A DNA stretch of 64,000 bases from positions 1,612,001-1,676,000 of the forward strand of contig OZ253546.1 in the NCBI GenBank assembly GCA_965262585.1, read 5' to 3'. Source of the stretch: JAHRAW01 sp965262585 (GTDB lineage: Bacteria; Pseudomonadota; Gammaproteobacteria; Arenicellales; Poriferihabitantaceae). Shown piece by piece: positions 42,499 through 52,033 of the stretch. Both the position numbers and the translations under genes were made by a program. How positions within the stretch are numbered: the stretch's first letter is position 1; each line of letters begins with the position of its first letter. The notes beneath the pieces are model-generated. The model did no database searches and had not been told where the DNA came from. It saw only the letters and a program-made list of their open reading frames with translations.

Positions 42499-44220
42499 AT
42501 GCTTGAACCCCCTTCCAATTTCATCCGCCGACAAATTGACGCCGACCTCGATTCGGGCCGTCAACACGCCGTCGTTACCCGCTTCCCCCCGGAGCCGAAT
42601 GGCTACCTGCACATCGGCCACGCCAAATCCATCTGCCTGAACTTCGGCATCGCCGACGACTATGGCGGCCAATGCACGCTGCGCTTCGATGACACCAACC
42701 CGGTCAAAGAAGATGCGGTGTTTGCGGCGGCCATCGAGGAGGATGTTCGCTGGCTGGGGTATCAATGGAGCCGCATCACGCATGCGTCCGATTATTTCGA
42801 GCAGTTATACGAATACGCCGTGGGCTTGATCGAAAAGGATCTGGCTTATGTGGACGGCCAAAGTTCTGATGAAATCCGCGCCAACCGGGGAACCCTGAAC
42901 GCACCCGGCAAAGACAGCCCCCATCGCACACGCGACGTTGCGGAAAACCTGCGGTTGTTTGCGGGTATGAAAAACGGTGAATTCACCGATGGCGAAATGG
43001 TGTTGCGCGCCAAAATTGATATGGCCTCACCCAACCTCAACCTGCGCGACCCGGTGCTATACCGTATCCTGCACAGTCGTCATCCGCGTAGCGGCGATGA
43101 GTGGTGCATCTACCCGTTGTATGACTTCGCCCACGGCCAGAGCGACGCCATCGAAGGAGTAACCCATTCCCTTTGCACCCTGGAGTTTGAAGATCACCGC
43201 GCATTGTACGACTGGTTCCTCGACCACCTTGACACGCCTTCACGGCCACGACAAATCGAGTTTTCGCGGCTCAACCTCAACTACACGGTGATGAGCAAAC
43301 GCTTGCTCACCCAACTGGTGGAGGGCGGCGACGTCAGCGATTGGGACGACCCGCGCATGCCGACTTTGTGCGGGTTGCGGCGGCGCGGCTTCACCCCCGA
43401 ATCCATCCGCAGATTCATCGGCCTGGTGGGCGTGACCCGCAAGGACAATATCATCGAGATGGGCGTGCTGGAAAATTGCGTGCGCGAGGAACTCGATCCG
43501 GTGGCGCCACGGGCGATGGCGGTGCTTGATCCGTTGAAACTGGTAATTGAAAACTACCCGGAAGGGGAATCGGAAACCATCGAAGTCCCCAATCATCCGG
43601 CGGATCCGACCCTGGGTACGCGCCCCCTGAAACTATCCCGGGAGTTGTATATTGACGCGGATGATTTTCGAGACGACCCGCCGAAAAAATTTTTCCGCCT
43701 CGCCCCGGGGCGGGAGGTGCGGCTTCGCTACGCATTCGTGGTGCGTTGCACCGAGGTCATTCGGGATGCCGAAGGGAAGGCGGTGGAGTTGCGCTGTCAA
43801 TACGACCCCGACACTCGTCACGGTGCGCAGCCCATTGGTCCGCAATCCGGGGGCGCGCAGTCCGGCGACCTGAAACCGCGCAAGGTCAAAGGCATCATTC
43901 ATTGGGTCAACGCCGAAGATGCGGTGGCAACTACCATCCGTTTATACGACCGCCTGTTTTCCGTTGCCAATCCGCTGGCGGACAAGAACTCGCCGAAGCA
44001 TTCAGATTTTCGGAAATTCTTGAATCCCGACTCTCTGGTGACCTGCCGGGGCGCGATGGTGGAAGCCTCCCTCGCCAATCCCGACCCGCAAATCCGCTAC
44101 CAGTTTGAACGGCTCGGCTACTTTTTCTCGGACGCCGATGGTGCTTCAGGCGCGCCGGTGTTCAACCGCATCGTCACTTTGCGCGACGGTTGGGCGAAAA
44201 TCCAAAACCAACAACGGTAA
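42499..44220 (+). CDS. glnS: Glutaminyl-tRNA synthetase
   Basis: Class I synthetase, 573 aa. It has the HIGH motif in FPPEPNGYLHIGHAKSICLN (residues about 30-49), the KMSKS-equivalent in NYTVMSKRLLT, the acceptor-binding DDPRMPTLCGLRRRGF region, and C-terminal anticodon-binding beta barrels (KGIIHWVNAEDAVATTIRLYD in two parts). The C-terminal part contains a Gly/Gln/Ser-rich stretch (PIGPQSGGAQSGD) that looks like a short in-frame duplication. sohB follows 8 bp downstream. Confidence 0.97.
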   Translation: MLEPPSNFIRRQIDADLDSGRQHAVVTRFPPEPNGYLHIGHAKSICLNFGIADDYGGQCTLRFDDTNPVKEDAVFAAAIEEDVRWLGYQWSRITHASDYFEQLYEYAVGLIEKDLAYVDGQSSDEIRANRGTLNAPGKDSPHRTRDVAENLRLFAGMKNGEFTDGEMVLRAKIDMASPNLNLRDPVLYRILHSRHPRSGDEWCIYPLYDFAHGQSDAIEGVTHSLCTLEFEDHRALYDWFLDHLDTPSRPRQIEFSRLNLNYTVMSKRLLTQLVEGGDVSDWDDPRMPTLCGLRRRGFTPESIRRFIGLVGVTRKDNIIEMGVLENCVREELDPVAPRAMAVLDPLKLVIENYPEGESETIEVPNHPADPTLGTRPLKLSRELYIDADDFRDDPPKKFFRLAPGREVRLRYAFVVRCTEVIRDAEGKAVELRCQYDPDTRHGAQPIGPQSGGAQSGDLKPRKVKGIIHWVNAEDAVATTIRLYDRLFSVANPLADKNSPKHSDFRKFLNPDSLVTCRGAMVEASLANPDPQIRYQFERLGYFFSDADGASGAPVFNRIVTLRDGWAKIQNQQR

Positions 44221-44228
44221 CAATAATC

Positions 44229-45287
<1,059 letters not shown>

Positions 45288-45292
45288 TCGAT

Positions 45293-45823
45293 ATGATTTA
45301 CACCCTGCCGCAACGCGCACCGGAAATTCATCCGCGCAGTTACATCGCGCCGAGCGCGGATCTAATCGGCTCGGTAGTGATTGGCGAACAGGCCAGCGTC
45401 TGGTTTAACGCGGTGCTGCGCGGCGACAACGATTCCATTCGCATCGGCGCGCGCTCCAACATTCAGGATGGCTGCGTGTTGCATGTCGATCCGGGGTGGC
45501 CGCTTCACATCGGAGACGAAGTTACCGTCGGCCATAACGCCATGCTGCACGGCTGCACCATCGGCGACGGCTGTCTGGTCGGCATCGGTAGCCGCGTGCT
45601 CAATGGCGCGGTGGTCGGCGCGCGCTGCATCATCGGCGCCAATACCCTGATCACCGAACGCAAAACCTTTGCCGAGCACTCGCTGATTCTCGGCTCACCG
45701 GGCAAAGTAGTACGCCAACTGACCGACCGGGAAATCGAAGGTCTGCACGAATACGCCGACCATTATGTGGAAAAAATTTCTTTATACCGCGATGCTGTTT
45801 CGATTGGGCCGCCGGAGAAATAA
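45293..45823 (+). CDS. Gamma-carbonic-anhydrase-like hexapeptide-repeat protein (YrdA family)
   Basis: 176 aa forming a left-handed beta helix of hexapeptide repeats. Potential metal-binding histidines are in VLHVDPGWPL and TVGHNAMLHGC, as in YrdA/CaiE-type proteins. Reaction in this subgroup is rarely proven, and carbonic anhydrase activity is inferred from the family. It begins 5 bp after sohB, so is probably cotranscribed, and is convergent with ycaQ. Confidence 0.9.
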   Translation: MIYTLPQRAPEIHPRSYIAPSADLIGSVVIGEQASVWFNAVLRGDNDSIRIGARSNIQDGCVLHVDPGWPLHIGDEVTVGHNAMLHGCTIGDGCLVGIGSRVLNGAVVGARCIIGANTLITERKTFAEHSLILGSPGKVVRQLTDREIEGLHEYADHYVEKISLYRDAVSIGPPEK

Positions 45824-45852
45824 TTATTCCGCCGCCAACCCGGCCAAGCGGA

Positions 45853-47076
45853 TTACCGCACCGCCGATTGAAAATCCCGCGAAGCGGCTTTCAATAATCG
45901 TTGCACCGTAGCATCGTCGAGTTTGCCAACCTCGATCCGCTGGCATTGGTTAAACGCGGCGAAATGCCGCAGCGCCTCGACCAACGAATTGACTAACTTA
46001 TCGGCTATCGTATCGGCCATCGGCTCAGCAATCGGCTCGCTGACAAAATTCCGAATCACCAGTTTCTGTTCGCGCCGCTCGGCCTTGCAATCCATGCGCG
46101 CCACCAACTTACCGTCCCACAACAATGGCAGGGAAAAATAGCCGTGCTTTCGCTTGTTCGCCGGGGTATAACATTCGAGTTGATAATCAAAATCAAACAA
46201 ATGTTTCATTCGTTGGCGCTGAATCAGCAAGTTGTCGAACGGCGATAAAATTTTCAACCGCTTGCGTGGCAACGGGCGGCACAGCAATTCGAGCGACTCC
46301 GGCAGCGCGTAGTAAATCCGCTCTTTGACTTGCAGCGGCACGATCTCACCGCGCCGCGCCATCTGCGTGAGGGCGAGTTCGACCACCGGTTTTAATCCGG
46401 TGCGCAGATAGGCGATCTCAGCCGCGTGGCCGAGCCCGTTGGCGCGCAGAAATGTGGTGATGAGGAAACGTGCGTATTCATTTTGGTTCGGCATGCTGGT
46501 ATCGATGTGAGACGGCAGCACGCGCTCGGCGAGATCGTAGACCTTGTGAAATCCGTGCCGCCGCGTGGTCATCAGTTTACCTTCCATGAATAACTGCTCG
46601 AGTGCTTGCTTGGCCGGTTTCCAATCCCACATAGCGATCCGACCACGGCGCGCGAATTCGAAATCACGGGCGCGCAACGGGCCTTCGACGGCGATTCGTT
46701 CGAGCACCTTTTTCATCATCTCGCGGTCCGGCGTGAACCAGTGATGCTTGCCGTTGGCGAAGGCACGCATGCGCGGCATGCTGAAACGATAATCCTCGAT
46801 CGGCAAATAGGCGGCGGCGTGTGACCAGTATTCGAAAACCTGTCGCTGTTGCAACAACTGCTCGAGATGGCGCGGTTGGTAGCGGCGCGTGCGATTCCAC
46901 AAGGTGTGATGATGCGCGCGCTCAATTACCGAAATGGTGTCGATCTGAACATAGCCGAGATGCCGCAACGCCGTCAAAGTTGCTTGCTGCGCACGCCCGG
47001 CAGGCTTGACAGGCGGCGGCCACTGGCTCAACAACACCAGTTTGCGTGCTTCATTAATCGATAGCGTTGGGTTCAC
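45853..47076 (-). CDS. ycaQ: YcaQ/AlkX-type winged-helix DNA glycosylase
   Basis: 407 aa of the HTH_42 family. In E. coli YcaQ unhooks DNA interstrand crosslinks and removes bulky N7 adducts. The catalytic QxD signature is present in GYVQIDTISVIERAHHH (residues about 41-57). The central winged-helix modules (LRARDFEFARRG, then WKPAKQALEQLFMEGKLMTT) and the C-terminal ILSPFDNLLIQRQRMKHLFD segment are typical. A tandem repeat in the C-terminal region gives the PIAEPMADTIAD stretch (45999-46034). Expressed alone. Confidence 0.9.
   Translation of the reverse strand: MNPTLSINEARKLVLLSQWPPPVKPAGRAQQATLTALRHLGYVQIDTISVIERAHHHTLWNRTRRYQPRHLEQLLQQRQVFEYWSHAAAYLPIEDYRFSMPRMRAFANGKHHWFTPDREMMKKVLERIAVEGPLRARDFEFARRGRIAMWDWKPAKQALEQLFMEGKLMTTRRHGFHKVYDLAERVLPSHIDTSMPNQNEYARFLITTFLRANGLGHAAEIAYLRTGLKPVVELALTQMARRGEIVPLQVKERIYYALPESLELLCRPLPRKRLKILSPFDNLLIQRQRMKHLFDFDYQLECYTPANKRKHGYFSLPLLWDGKLVARMDCKAERREQKLVIRNFVSEPIAEPMADTIADKLVNSLVEALRHFAAFNQCQRIEVGKLDDATVQRLLKAASRDFQSAVR
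45999..46034 (-). repeat. 12-bp tandem repeat inside ycaQ
   Basis: On the plus strand TATCGGCTATCG (45999-46010) and TATCGGCCATCG (46011-46022) are followed by a diverged third unit GCTCAGCAATCG (46023-46034). It encodes the repetitive EPIAEPMADTIAD tract and stays in frame. Confidence 0.75.
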
Positions 47077-47224
47077 AACAGTTTGTCAATAACGAGATTT
47101 ATAACCGCAATATAATTCAACGCATGGATTCTACCACCCGCGCCCGACACGCACGCCGTGTATGCGCTAGGCGCGGTGGGGGGTGCCGGTTCTTAGTAAT
47201 GAGCGGCTACGCCGCGCTTGTTTT

Positions 47225-47340
47225 TACTGGATTCCAGTTGCGCGGGAATGACGAATTAAAATAATTTCCCGTCATCCCTCGTAGGGACAGGCCCCGGTGC
47301 CTGTCCGCATTGCCAGCGGCAATCCCCGTCGCCGGGGGTC
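47225..47340. repeat. Intergenic palindromic repeat cluster (dispersed-repeat type)
   Basis: The gap between ycaQ and the racemase gene (47077-47363) has no credible gene. It holds a CTGGATTCCAGTTGCGCGGG-type element near 47228-47250, of a kind widely dispersed in proteobacteria. Three back-to-back hairpins follow: GGACAGGC/GCCTGTCC (47285-47306), ATTGCC/GGCAAT (47309-47323) and CCCCG/CGGGG (47324-47337). The CGTAGGGACAGGCCC part recurs at 57324-57338. A TATAAT at 47111-47116 has no gene behind it. Confidence 0.75.
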
Positions 47341-47363
47341 TGATAGCCGAGGCACTTTCGGGT

Positions 47364-48125
47364 TCAGAAGCGCAATGCTCCGCTATTTAACTTTACCGCC
47401 GCCCGGCGCATAGGCCGCCAGGGTGCCGCAATATATTTTTCCCGGGGGTGCGCATACGCCCCTGCTTTCGAGGTGGTTACGCCCAGGGCAACCAGGCTTT
47501 CCGCCAGTTTCACCGCGGCGGCAACGCCGTCTATTACCGGGACGCCGTGCTCTTCTCCCAGGGCTTTGGCCAAGTCGGCCATACCGGCGCAGCCCAGCAC
47601 GATGGCTTCCGCGCCGTCTTCGCGCAGTGCTTTTTGTATTTCTGCGGAAATGCGGGCGCGGGCATCGGAGGCCGGGTTTTCCAGTTCCAGCACCGCCACA
47701 TCCGCGGCCCGCACTTTGGCGCAGCGATTGGCCAATCCGTATTTGTGCAGGTTGTGTTCGAGGGCGGCGATGGAGCGCGGCAGGGTGGTGATGACGCCGA
47801 ATTTTGCGGATACCAAACTGGCCAGATGGAACGCCGCTTCGCCGATTCCGATCACCGGCTTATCGGTTATGCAACGCGCCGCGTCGAGGCCGGTGTCATC
47901 GAAGCAGGCGATAATTGTCGCATCGCTCTGCGGATGCTTGCGGATTTCCGTAATCAATCCCGGCACCGCAAAGGCTTCGTCATAATAGCCTTCAATACTG
48001 ACCGGCCCGCTTTCCGGGTTCACCGCGTGGATGTCGGTGTCCGCGCCGGCCACCGCGCGCGCCGCCACGGCGATTTTGGCGGTCATCGAAGCGGTGGTGT
48101 TTGGATTGACGACTAGGAGGTTCAT
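47364..48125 (-). CDS. Aspartate/glutamate/hydantoin racemase family protein
   Basis: 253 aa, cofactor-independent racemase fold. It begins MNLLVVNPNTTASMTAKIA, the hydantoin-racemase hallmark (NPNTT). The two catalytic cysteines are in IACFDDTGLDAAR and IVLGCAGMADLA. It probably racemises 5-substituted hydantoins or related cyclic amides. The gene closes the livM-livG-livF cluster on the same strand (19 bp after livF), which suggests the transporter brings in its substrate. No hydantoinase or carbamoylase gene is adjacent. Confidence 0.88.
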   Translation of the reverse strand: MNLLVVNPNTTASMTAKIAVAARAVAGADTDIHAVNPESGPVSIEGYYDEAFAVPGLITEIRKHPQSDATIIACFDDTGLDAARCITDKPVIGIGEAAFHLASLVSAKFGVITTLPRSIAALEHNLHKYGLANRCAKVRAADVAVLELENPASDARARISAEIQKALREDGAEAIVLGCAGMADLAKALGEEHGVPVIDGVAAAVKLAESLVALGVTTSKAGAYAHPREKYIAAPWRPMRRAAVKLNSGALRF

Positions 48126-48144
48126 GGAAATTACGGTGAGAAAA

Positions 48145-48867
48145 TCAAACCTCGGCGCCCAGATACAAGCGTTGAATTCGATCGTCGTTAAGGAGTTCCC
48201 CGGAGTCCCCGCTCAGCGCCACCTTGCCCGTTGCCAGCGCGTAAGCGCGGTGGGAAATTCGCAGCGCCATGCGGGAGTTTTGTTCCACCAGCAGCACGCT
48301 GACTTTTTCGTCTCGGTTGATGGCGACGATGGACTGCGCGATGTCCTGCACCAGTTTGGGAGCAAGGCCGAGGGAAGGTTCGTCCAGCAACAGCAGGCGC
48401 GGCTTGGCCATCAGCGCCCGGCCAATGACCAGCATTTGCTGTTCGCCGCCGCTCATGGTGCCCGCCGCCTGAGAATAGCGCTCTTTGAGCCGCGGAAAAC
48501 GCGCCAGCACCATTTGCAAGGTCTCGCTAATGCCGGCCTTGTCGGTGCGCGTGAAAGCGCCCATCAGCAGGTTGTCCTTCACCGTCATATACGGAAACAC
48601 CCGCCGCCCTTCGGGAACCATGGCGATGCCCATCTTGACCATTTTGTCGGGCTTCAGGCCGTCGATTTTTTCGCCGCGAAAAAAAATCTCACCGGCGCTG
48701 ATTTTTTGCAGCCCGGTGATGGCGCGCAGAATGGATGACTTGCCGGCACCGTTGGCGCCAATCAGGGCGATGGTTTCGCTTTCGTTGACCTCCAGCGAAA
48801 CGCCCTTGAGCGCATAGACATGATCATAATAAAGTTGCACATCGGTGAATTTCAGCAGTTGATTCAT
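48145..48867 (-). CDS. livF: Branched-chain amino acid/amide-type ABC transporter ATP-binding protein (LivF type)
   Basis: 240 aa ATPase subunit. It has Walker A GANGAGKSS (Ser in place of the final Thr), LivF-typical MAMVPEGRRVFPYMTVKDNL, signature MSGGEQQML, Walker B LLLLDEPSLGLAP and the H-loop-equivalent VLLVEQN. The ATG overlaps the livG stop (ATGA at 48864-48867). Symbol used in the family sense; substrate is not proven to be a branched-chain amino acid. Confidence 0.92.
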   Translation of the reverse strand: MNQLLKFTDVQLYYDHVYALKGVSLEVNESETIALIGANGAGKSSILRAITGLQKISAGEIFFRGEKIDGLKPDKMVKMGIAMVPEGRRVFPYMTVKDNLLMGAFTRTDKAGISETLQMVLARFPRLKERYSQAAGTMSGGEQQMLVIGRALMAKPRLLLLDEPSLGLAPKLVQDIAQSIVAINRDEKVSVLLVEQNSRMALRISHRAYALATGKVALSGDSGELLNDDRIQRLYLGAEV

Positions 48868-49649
48868 GAATGCAATCCGATGGAGTCGTCTTCAACGCCG
48901 AGGTAGGCTTCGATGACGTTTTCGTTGTTCTGTATTTCCGCGGGACTGCCCTCGGCGATATTCTCGCCGAAATTCAGCACCACGATGCGGTCCGATATTT
49001 TCATAACCGCCTGCATGTCATGCTCCACCAGCAGCACCGTAACCCCCCGTTCCCGCACCCCGCGCACCATCTCCACAGCGCGCATAGTCTCCTCGTGGTT
49101 CATACCCGCAAAGGGTTCATCGAGCAGCAAAACCTCGGGGTTCGTGGCAAGCCCGATGGCGATGCCCAGCGCGCGAAGGTGGCCGTGGGGCAGGTTGCCG
49201 GCCAGTTCGTGCTTGACCGACTCGAGGTCGAGGTTGGCCACTATTTCATCCGCCGAGCGACTGAATTCCTCCTCGTCTCGGCGCGCCGTTTTGGTGCCGA
49301 AAAAGTAGCCGGTCAAACTGGCTTCGGAACGCAGATGATGGGCGATGATGATGTTGTCGTGGACGCTCATGCCCTTGAAAATGGTGGTCTCCTGAAAAGT
49401 CCTGACTACGCCCTTGCGGGCGACGATGTGGGGGGCGAGATTGGAGATGCGCTCGCCGTTGAAGCGGACTTCCCCTTCGCTGGGCTTTAAAAATGAGGAG
49501 ATCAGTTTGAACAGCGTGGATTTCCCCGCGCCGTTGGGGCCGATGATGGACAAGATTTCGTTTTCTTGGACCGAGAACGAAACCCGGTTGACGGCGGTCA
49601 GGCCGCCGAAACGCCGGGTCAGGTTTTCAACTTGCAATAATGCGCTCAT
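48864..49649 (-). CDS. livG: Branched-chain amino acid/amide-type ABC transporter ATP-binding protein (LivG type)
   Basis: 261 aa from the ATG at 49649 (MSALLQVENLTRRFGGLTAV); the longer frame would overlap livM. Walker A is GPNGAGKST, VRTFQETTIFKGMSVHDNI is the LivG Q-loop region, and Walker B is LLLDEPFAGMNHEE. The canonical LSGGQ signature reads LPHGHLRALGIA here, a deviation also seen in LivG-type proteins. It has near-direct contact with livM (1 bp between stop and start) and a 4-bp overlap with livF. Confidence 0.92.
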   Translation of the reverse strand: MSALLQVENLTRRFGGLTAVNRVSFSVQENEILSIIGPNGAGKSTLFKLISSFLKPSEGEVRFNGERISNLAPHIVARKGVVRTFQETTIFKGMSVHDNIIIAHHLRSEASLTGYFFGTKTARRDEEEFSRSADEIVANLDLESVKHELAGNLPHGHLRALGIAIGLATNPEVLLLDEPFAGMNHEETMRAVEMVRGVRERGVTVLLVEHDMQAVMKISDRIVVLNFGENIAEGSPAEIQNNENVIEAYLGVEDDSIGLHS

Positions 49650-49650
49650 T

Positions 49651-50673
49651 TCAAGACGCCCGTTTTTTTCCCGGCAGACGCGGCAAACGAACACTCAGCA
49701 GGCCATTCGGTAAAAACAGTATCAGCACAATCAGCGTGGTGGAAAATATCAGCAGTTGGTATTGGCCGGTTTGGAACAACCAATCCCAACCGAAATACAA
49801 TACAAACGTTCCCAGCATAGGCCCGAAAACATAACCCAGGCCGCCGAGAAAACAGTTCAGCATGAAATTAATGGAATCGGCCACGGTGAAACTGGAAGGA
49901 TAGATGGACTGGGAAATGGTGGCGAAAATTGCGCCGCCGAGGCCGCCGAGAAAAGAAGAAATGGCATAGGCGATGATTCGCAGGTAGGTGATGTTGACGC
50001 CGATGGACGATGCGAGTTCTTCGTTTTGCTGAAGCGAAAGGCAGAGCCTGCCCATGCGCGAGTACACCAGCCGGTAGAGACCGGCGAAGCACAGCACCAT
50101 TAGTGCCGCCGATAAAAAGTAAAACGCCACTTTGACATTCTCCAGCGTGGAAAAGTCCGGGATGAGGGTGACGCCGAAAATTTTCAGGGCACTCGGCAGC
50201 GGAATGTTGACGATGCCGCTGGCGCCGTGGGTGACCGGCATGGCGAGGGCCGACAGTTTGGCGACTTCGGTCAGAACCAGCGTGGTCATGGCGAAATAAA
50301 CGCCGCGCAAACGGAGAATCGGCAGGCCGATCAGCACGCTGGCGACGGCGCAGAATATTCCGGCGATGGGCAGCGTCAGCCAGAACGAGAAGCCGTAGTC
50401 CACGATCAGAATGGCGGACACATAACCGCCCATCAGCGCGTAGGCGCCCTGGCCGATGTTGATGCGGCCAATGTAAAAAGTAAGCCACACGCCGGCGCTT
50501 GCGATGCTGAGCAGCGCCACCGAGGTTAAGGTATAGTAAACGTCCCAGCGCTCGGTCAGGTTGATTAAGAATGGAACAACGCCGAACACAGCGACCAGAA
50601 ATACAACCACGCCTGAGCCTTTGATGATTCTTGTGGTGGTTTTTGTGGTGATTCTTTTGGTTGTTGGTGTCAT
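49651..50673 (-). CDS. livM: Branched-chain amino acid/amide-type ABC transporter permease (LivM type)
   Basis: 340 aa, about nine membrane spans, with the LivM signature GRINIGQGAYALMGGYVSA and the ATPase-contact region LASSIGVNITYLRIIAYAISS. The N-terminal 20 residues are a Thr/Lys/Arg-rich, repeat-like tail (KRITTKTTTRII). livH, the second permease that such transporters normally need, and livK, the binding protein, are absent: the 450 bp upstream contains only a decayed urease fragment. Either partners lie elsewhere or the transporter is degenerating. Confidence 0.92.
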   Translation of the reverse strand: MTPTTKRITTKTTTRIIKGSGVVVFLVAVFGVVPFLINLTERWDVYYTLTSVALLSIASAGVWLTFYIGRINIGQGAYALMGGYVSAILIVDYGFSFWLTLPIAGIFCAVASVLIGLPILRLRGVYFAMTTLVLTEVAKLSALAMPVTHGASGIVNIPLPSALKIFGVTLIPDFSTLENVKVAFYFLSAALMVLCFAGLYRLVYSRMGRLCLSLQQNEELASSIGVNITYLRIIAYAISSFLGGLGGAIFATISQSIYPSSFTVADSINFMLNCFLGGLGYVFGPMLGTFVLYFGWDWLFQTGQYQLLIFSTTLIVLILFLPNGLLSVRLPRLPGKKRAS

Positions 50674-50849
50674 AGTCGGTGGCCGGGTAGATGGCCGATT
50701 AGTGTGCGGCGGTTAGTGTGCCGATTGAGGTTGGCGGCGTGGCACTCAAAAGAGGGTGAATAATACCGCAAAACTGGCGGCCGATGAGCAAACCACGGCA
50801 AAATATGCGCCAAACACGGCGGCACTCACTACAACGGCACCGGCACAGA

Positions 50850-51043
50850 TACGAATAACCACCTGAATATGCGTTGCTGGCAACCGCCGACATCGAACTC
50901 AACGTCGGTCGTCAGAAGCGGACGCTGAAGGTTGCCAACAGCGGTGACCGGCTGATTCAAGTGGGCTCCCACTATCACTTTTAAGAAACCAACGCGGGCC
51001 CCAATTCGAGCGCGAGGAGGCATTTGGTTTTCGTCTCGATATC
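50850..51043 (+). pseudogene. ureB: Remnant of urease beta subunit gene (ureB)
   Basis: From 50859 one frame reads PPEYALLATADIELNVGRQK and continues RTLKVANSGDRLIQVGSHYHF. This matches UreB from its IPGEY start through the highly conserved GDRPIQVGSHYHF. A TAA (50982-50984) replaces the tyrosine codon normally next. The homology resumes with ETN and, after a frameshift, as FEREEAFGFRLDI (51005-51043), then is lost. The start codon is also gone. No ureA or ureC piece was found. The 450-bp gap between livM and the MetF-like gene holds nothing else recognisable. Confidence 0.85.
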
Positions 51044-51085
51044 ATCGCCGATTTCATCATCCAACAAGGTATGCTCGATTGAATG

Positions 51086-51091
51086 TATAAT
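51086..51091 (+). promoter_or_regulatory. -10 element of the MetF-like gene
   Basis: A perfect TATAAT lies 35 bp before the ATG at 51127. The -35 is not evident. It lies just beyond the urease remnant. Confidence 0.45.
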
Positions 51092-51126
51092 CACGCGCCA
51101 TCCGGCGCAACCGGTGTCAACTTATC

Positions 51127-52011
51127 ATGAGCAAACTTCAGGCCGCATTTGAGTCGGGCAAGTTCGTAATCACCTGCGAACTTTCGCCGCCCAAAGGCAC
51201 CGATCTCTCGGTGCTCATCGGCAAAGCCGAGATGCTCGAGCACGCGGTCGACGCTTTCAACCTGACCGACTCGGCGGCGGCGCGCATGACTATGGATCCG
51301 GTGGCGGTCGGCCATGCGTTGTTGCAGCGTGGCATCGAGCCGATTGTGCAGGTGACCTCACGGGACAAGAACCGGCTAGCGTTGCAAAGCGGTATGTTGG
51401 GCGCGCATGCGTTGGGGATTCCCAATCTGGTGATTATGGGCGGCGACCCACCGCACATCGGCGACCATCCCGAAGCCAAAGGCGTCAACGATTTGTTTTC
51501 GTCTCAGATCATCGAAGCGGCCTCAGCACTCAACAACGGCGGCGATCATGCCGGCAATCGGCTCAATGGCGATGAGCGCACCAATTTTTTCATCGGCAGC
51601 GTGTGCAATCCGGGCGCCGCCGACCTCAACACCGAAATCGAAAACACCCGCCGCAAGATCGACGCCGGCGCGCGTTTTTTTCAGACTCAGGCGATTTATG
51701 AAGTGGAGCGATTCACTCAATTCATCGAGCGGTTGGAGCGTCCCGGCCTGACCATCCTGGCCGGAATCATCCCGATAAAATCGGTGAAAATGGCGACCTA
51801 TATGAACGACCGAGTGCCGGGCATCGAGATCCCAGACGCATTGATCGAGCGCATCGCCACGGCCGAACAAGCAGGCAGCAGTGTCGAAGAAAGTCTGACA
51901 ATCGCGGCGCACACCATCGACCGGTTGCGCGCACACTGCAACGGCGTACACATCATGGCAATCGGCTGGGAAAAACATGTGGCCACCCTGCTCGAGCGCG
52001 CCGCTTGCTGA
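51127..52011 (+). CDS. Methylenetetrahydrofolate reductase family protein
   Basis: 294-aa TIM-barrel flavoprotein family that reduces 5,10-methylene-tetrahydrofolate. Visible features: the N-terminal FVITCELSPPKGTD, substrate and FAD-binding GIPNLVIMGGDPPHIGDHP, FIGSVCNPG, and DAGARFFQTQAIYEVERF with the family's conserved Gln. It belongs to the VITCELSPPKG branch rather than the SFEFFPP branch of E. coli MetF, and members of this branch can need a partner subunit. The symbol metF is therefore not assigned. Convergent with the DadA-like gene. Confidence 0.85.
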   Translation: MSKLQAAFESGKFVITCELSPPKGTDLSVLIGKAEMLEHAVDAFNLTDSAAARMTMDPVAVGHALLQRGIEPIVQVTSRDKNRLALQSGMLGAHALGIPNLVIMGGDPPHIGDHPEAKGVNDLFSSQIIEAASALNNGGDHAGNRLNGDERTNFFIGSVCNPGAADLNTEIENTRRKIDAGARFFQTQAIYEVERFTQFIERLERPGLTILAGIIPIKSVKMATYMNDRVPGIEIPDALIERIATAEQAGSSVEESLTIAAHTIDRLRAHCNGVHIMAIGWEKHVATLLERAAC

Positions 52012-52033
52012 GTTGCCTGTTTGATCTGCCTAC

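Noticed and set aside
47067..47264. Small plus-strand ORF of 65 codons upstream of the racemase gene
   Set aside because: It runs through palindromic repeat elements, has no ribosome binding site, and has the Arg/Cys-rich composition of translated non-coding repeat.
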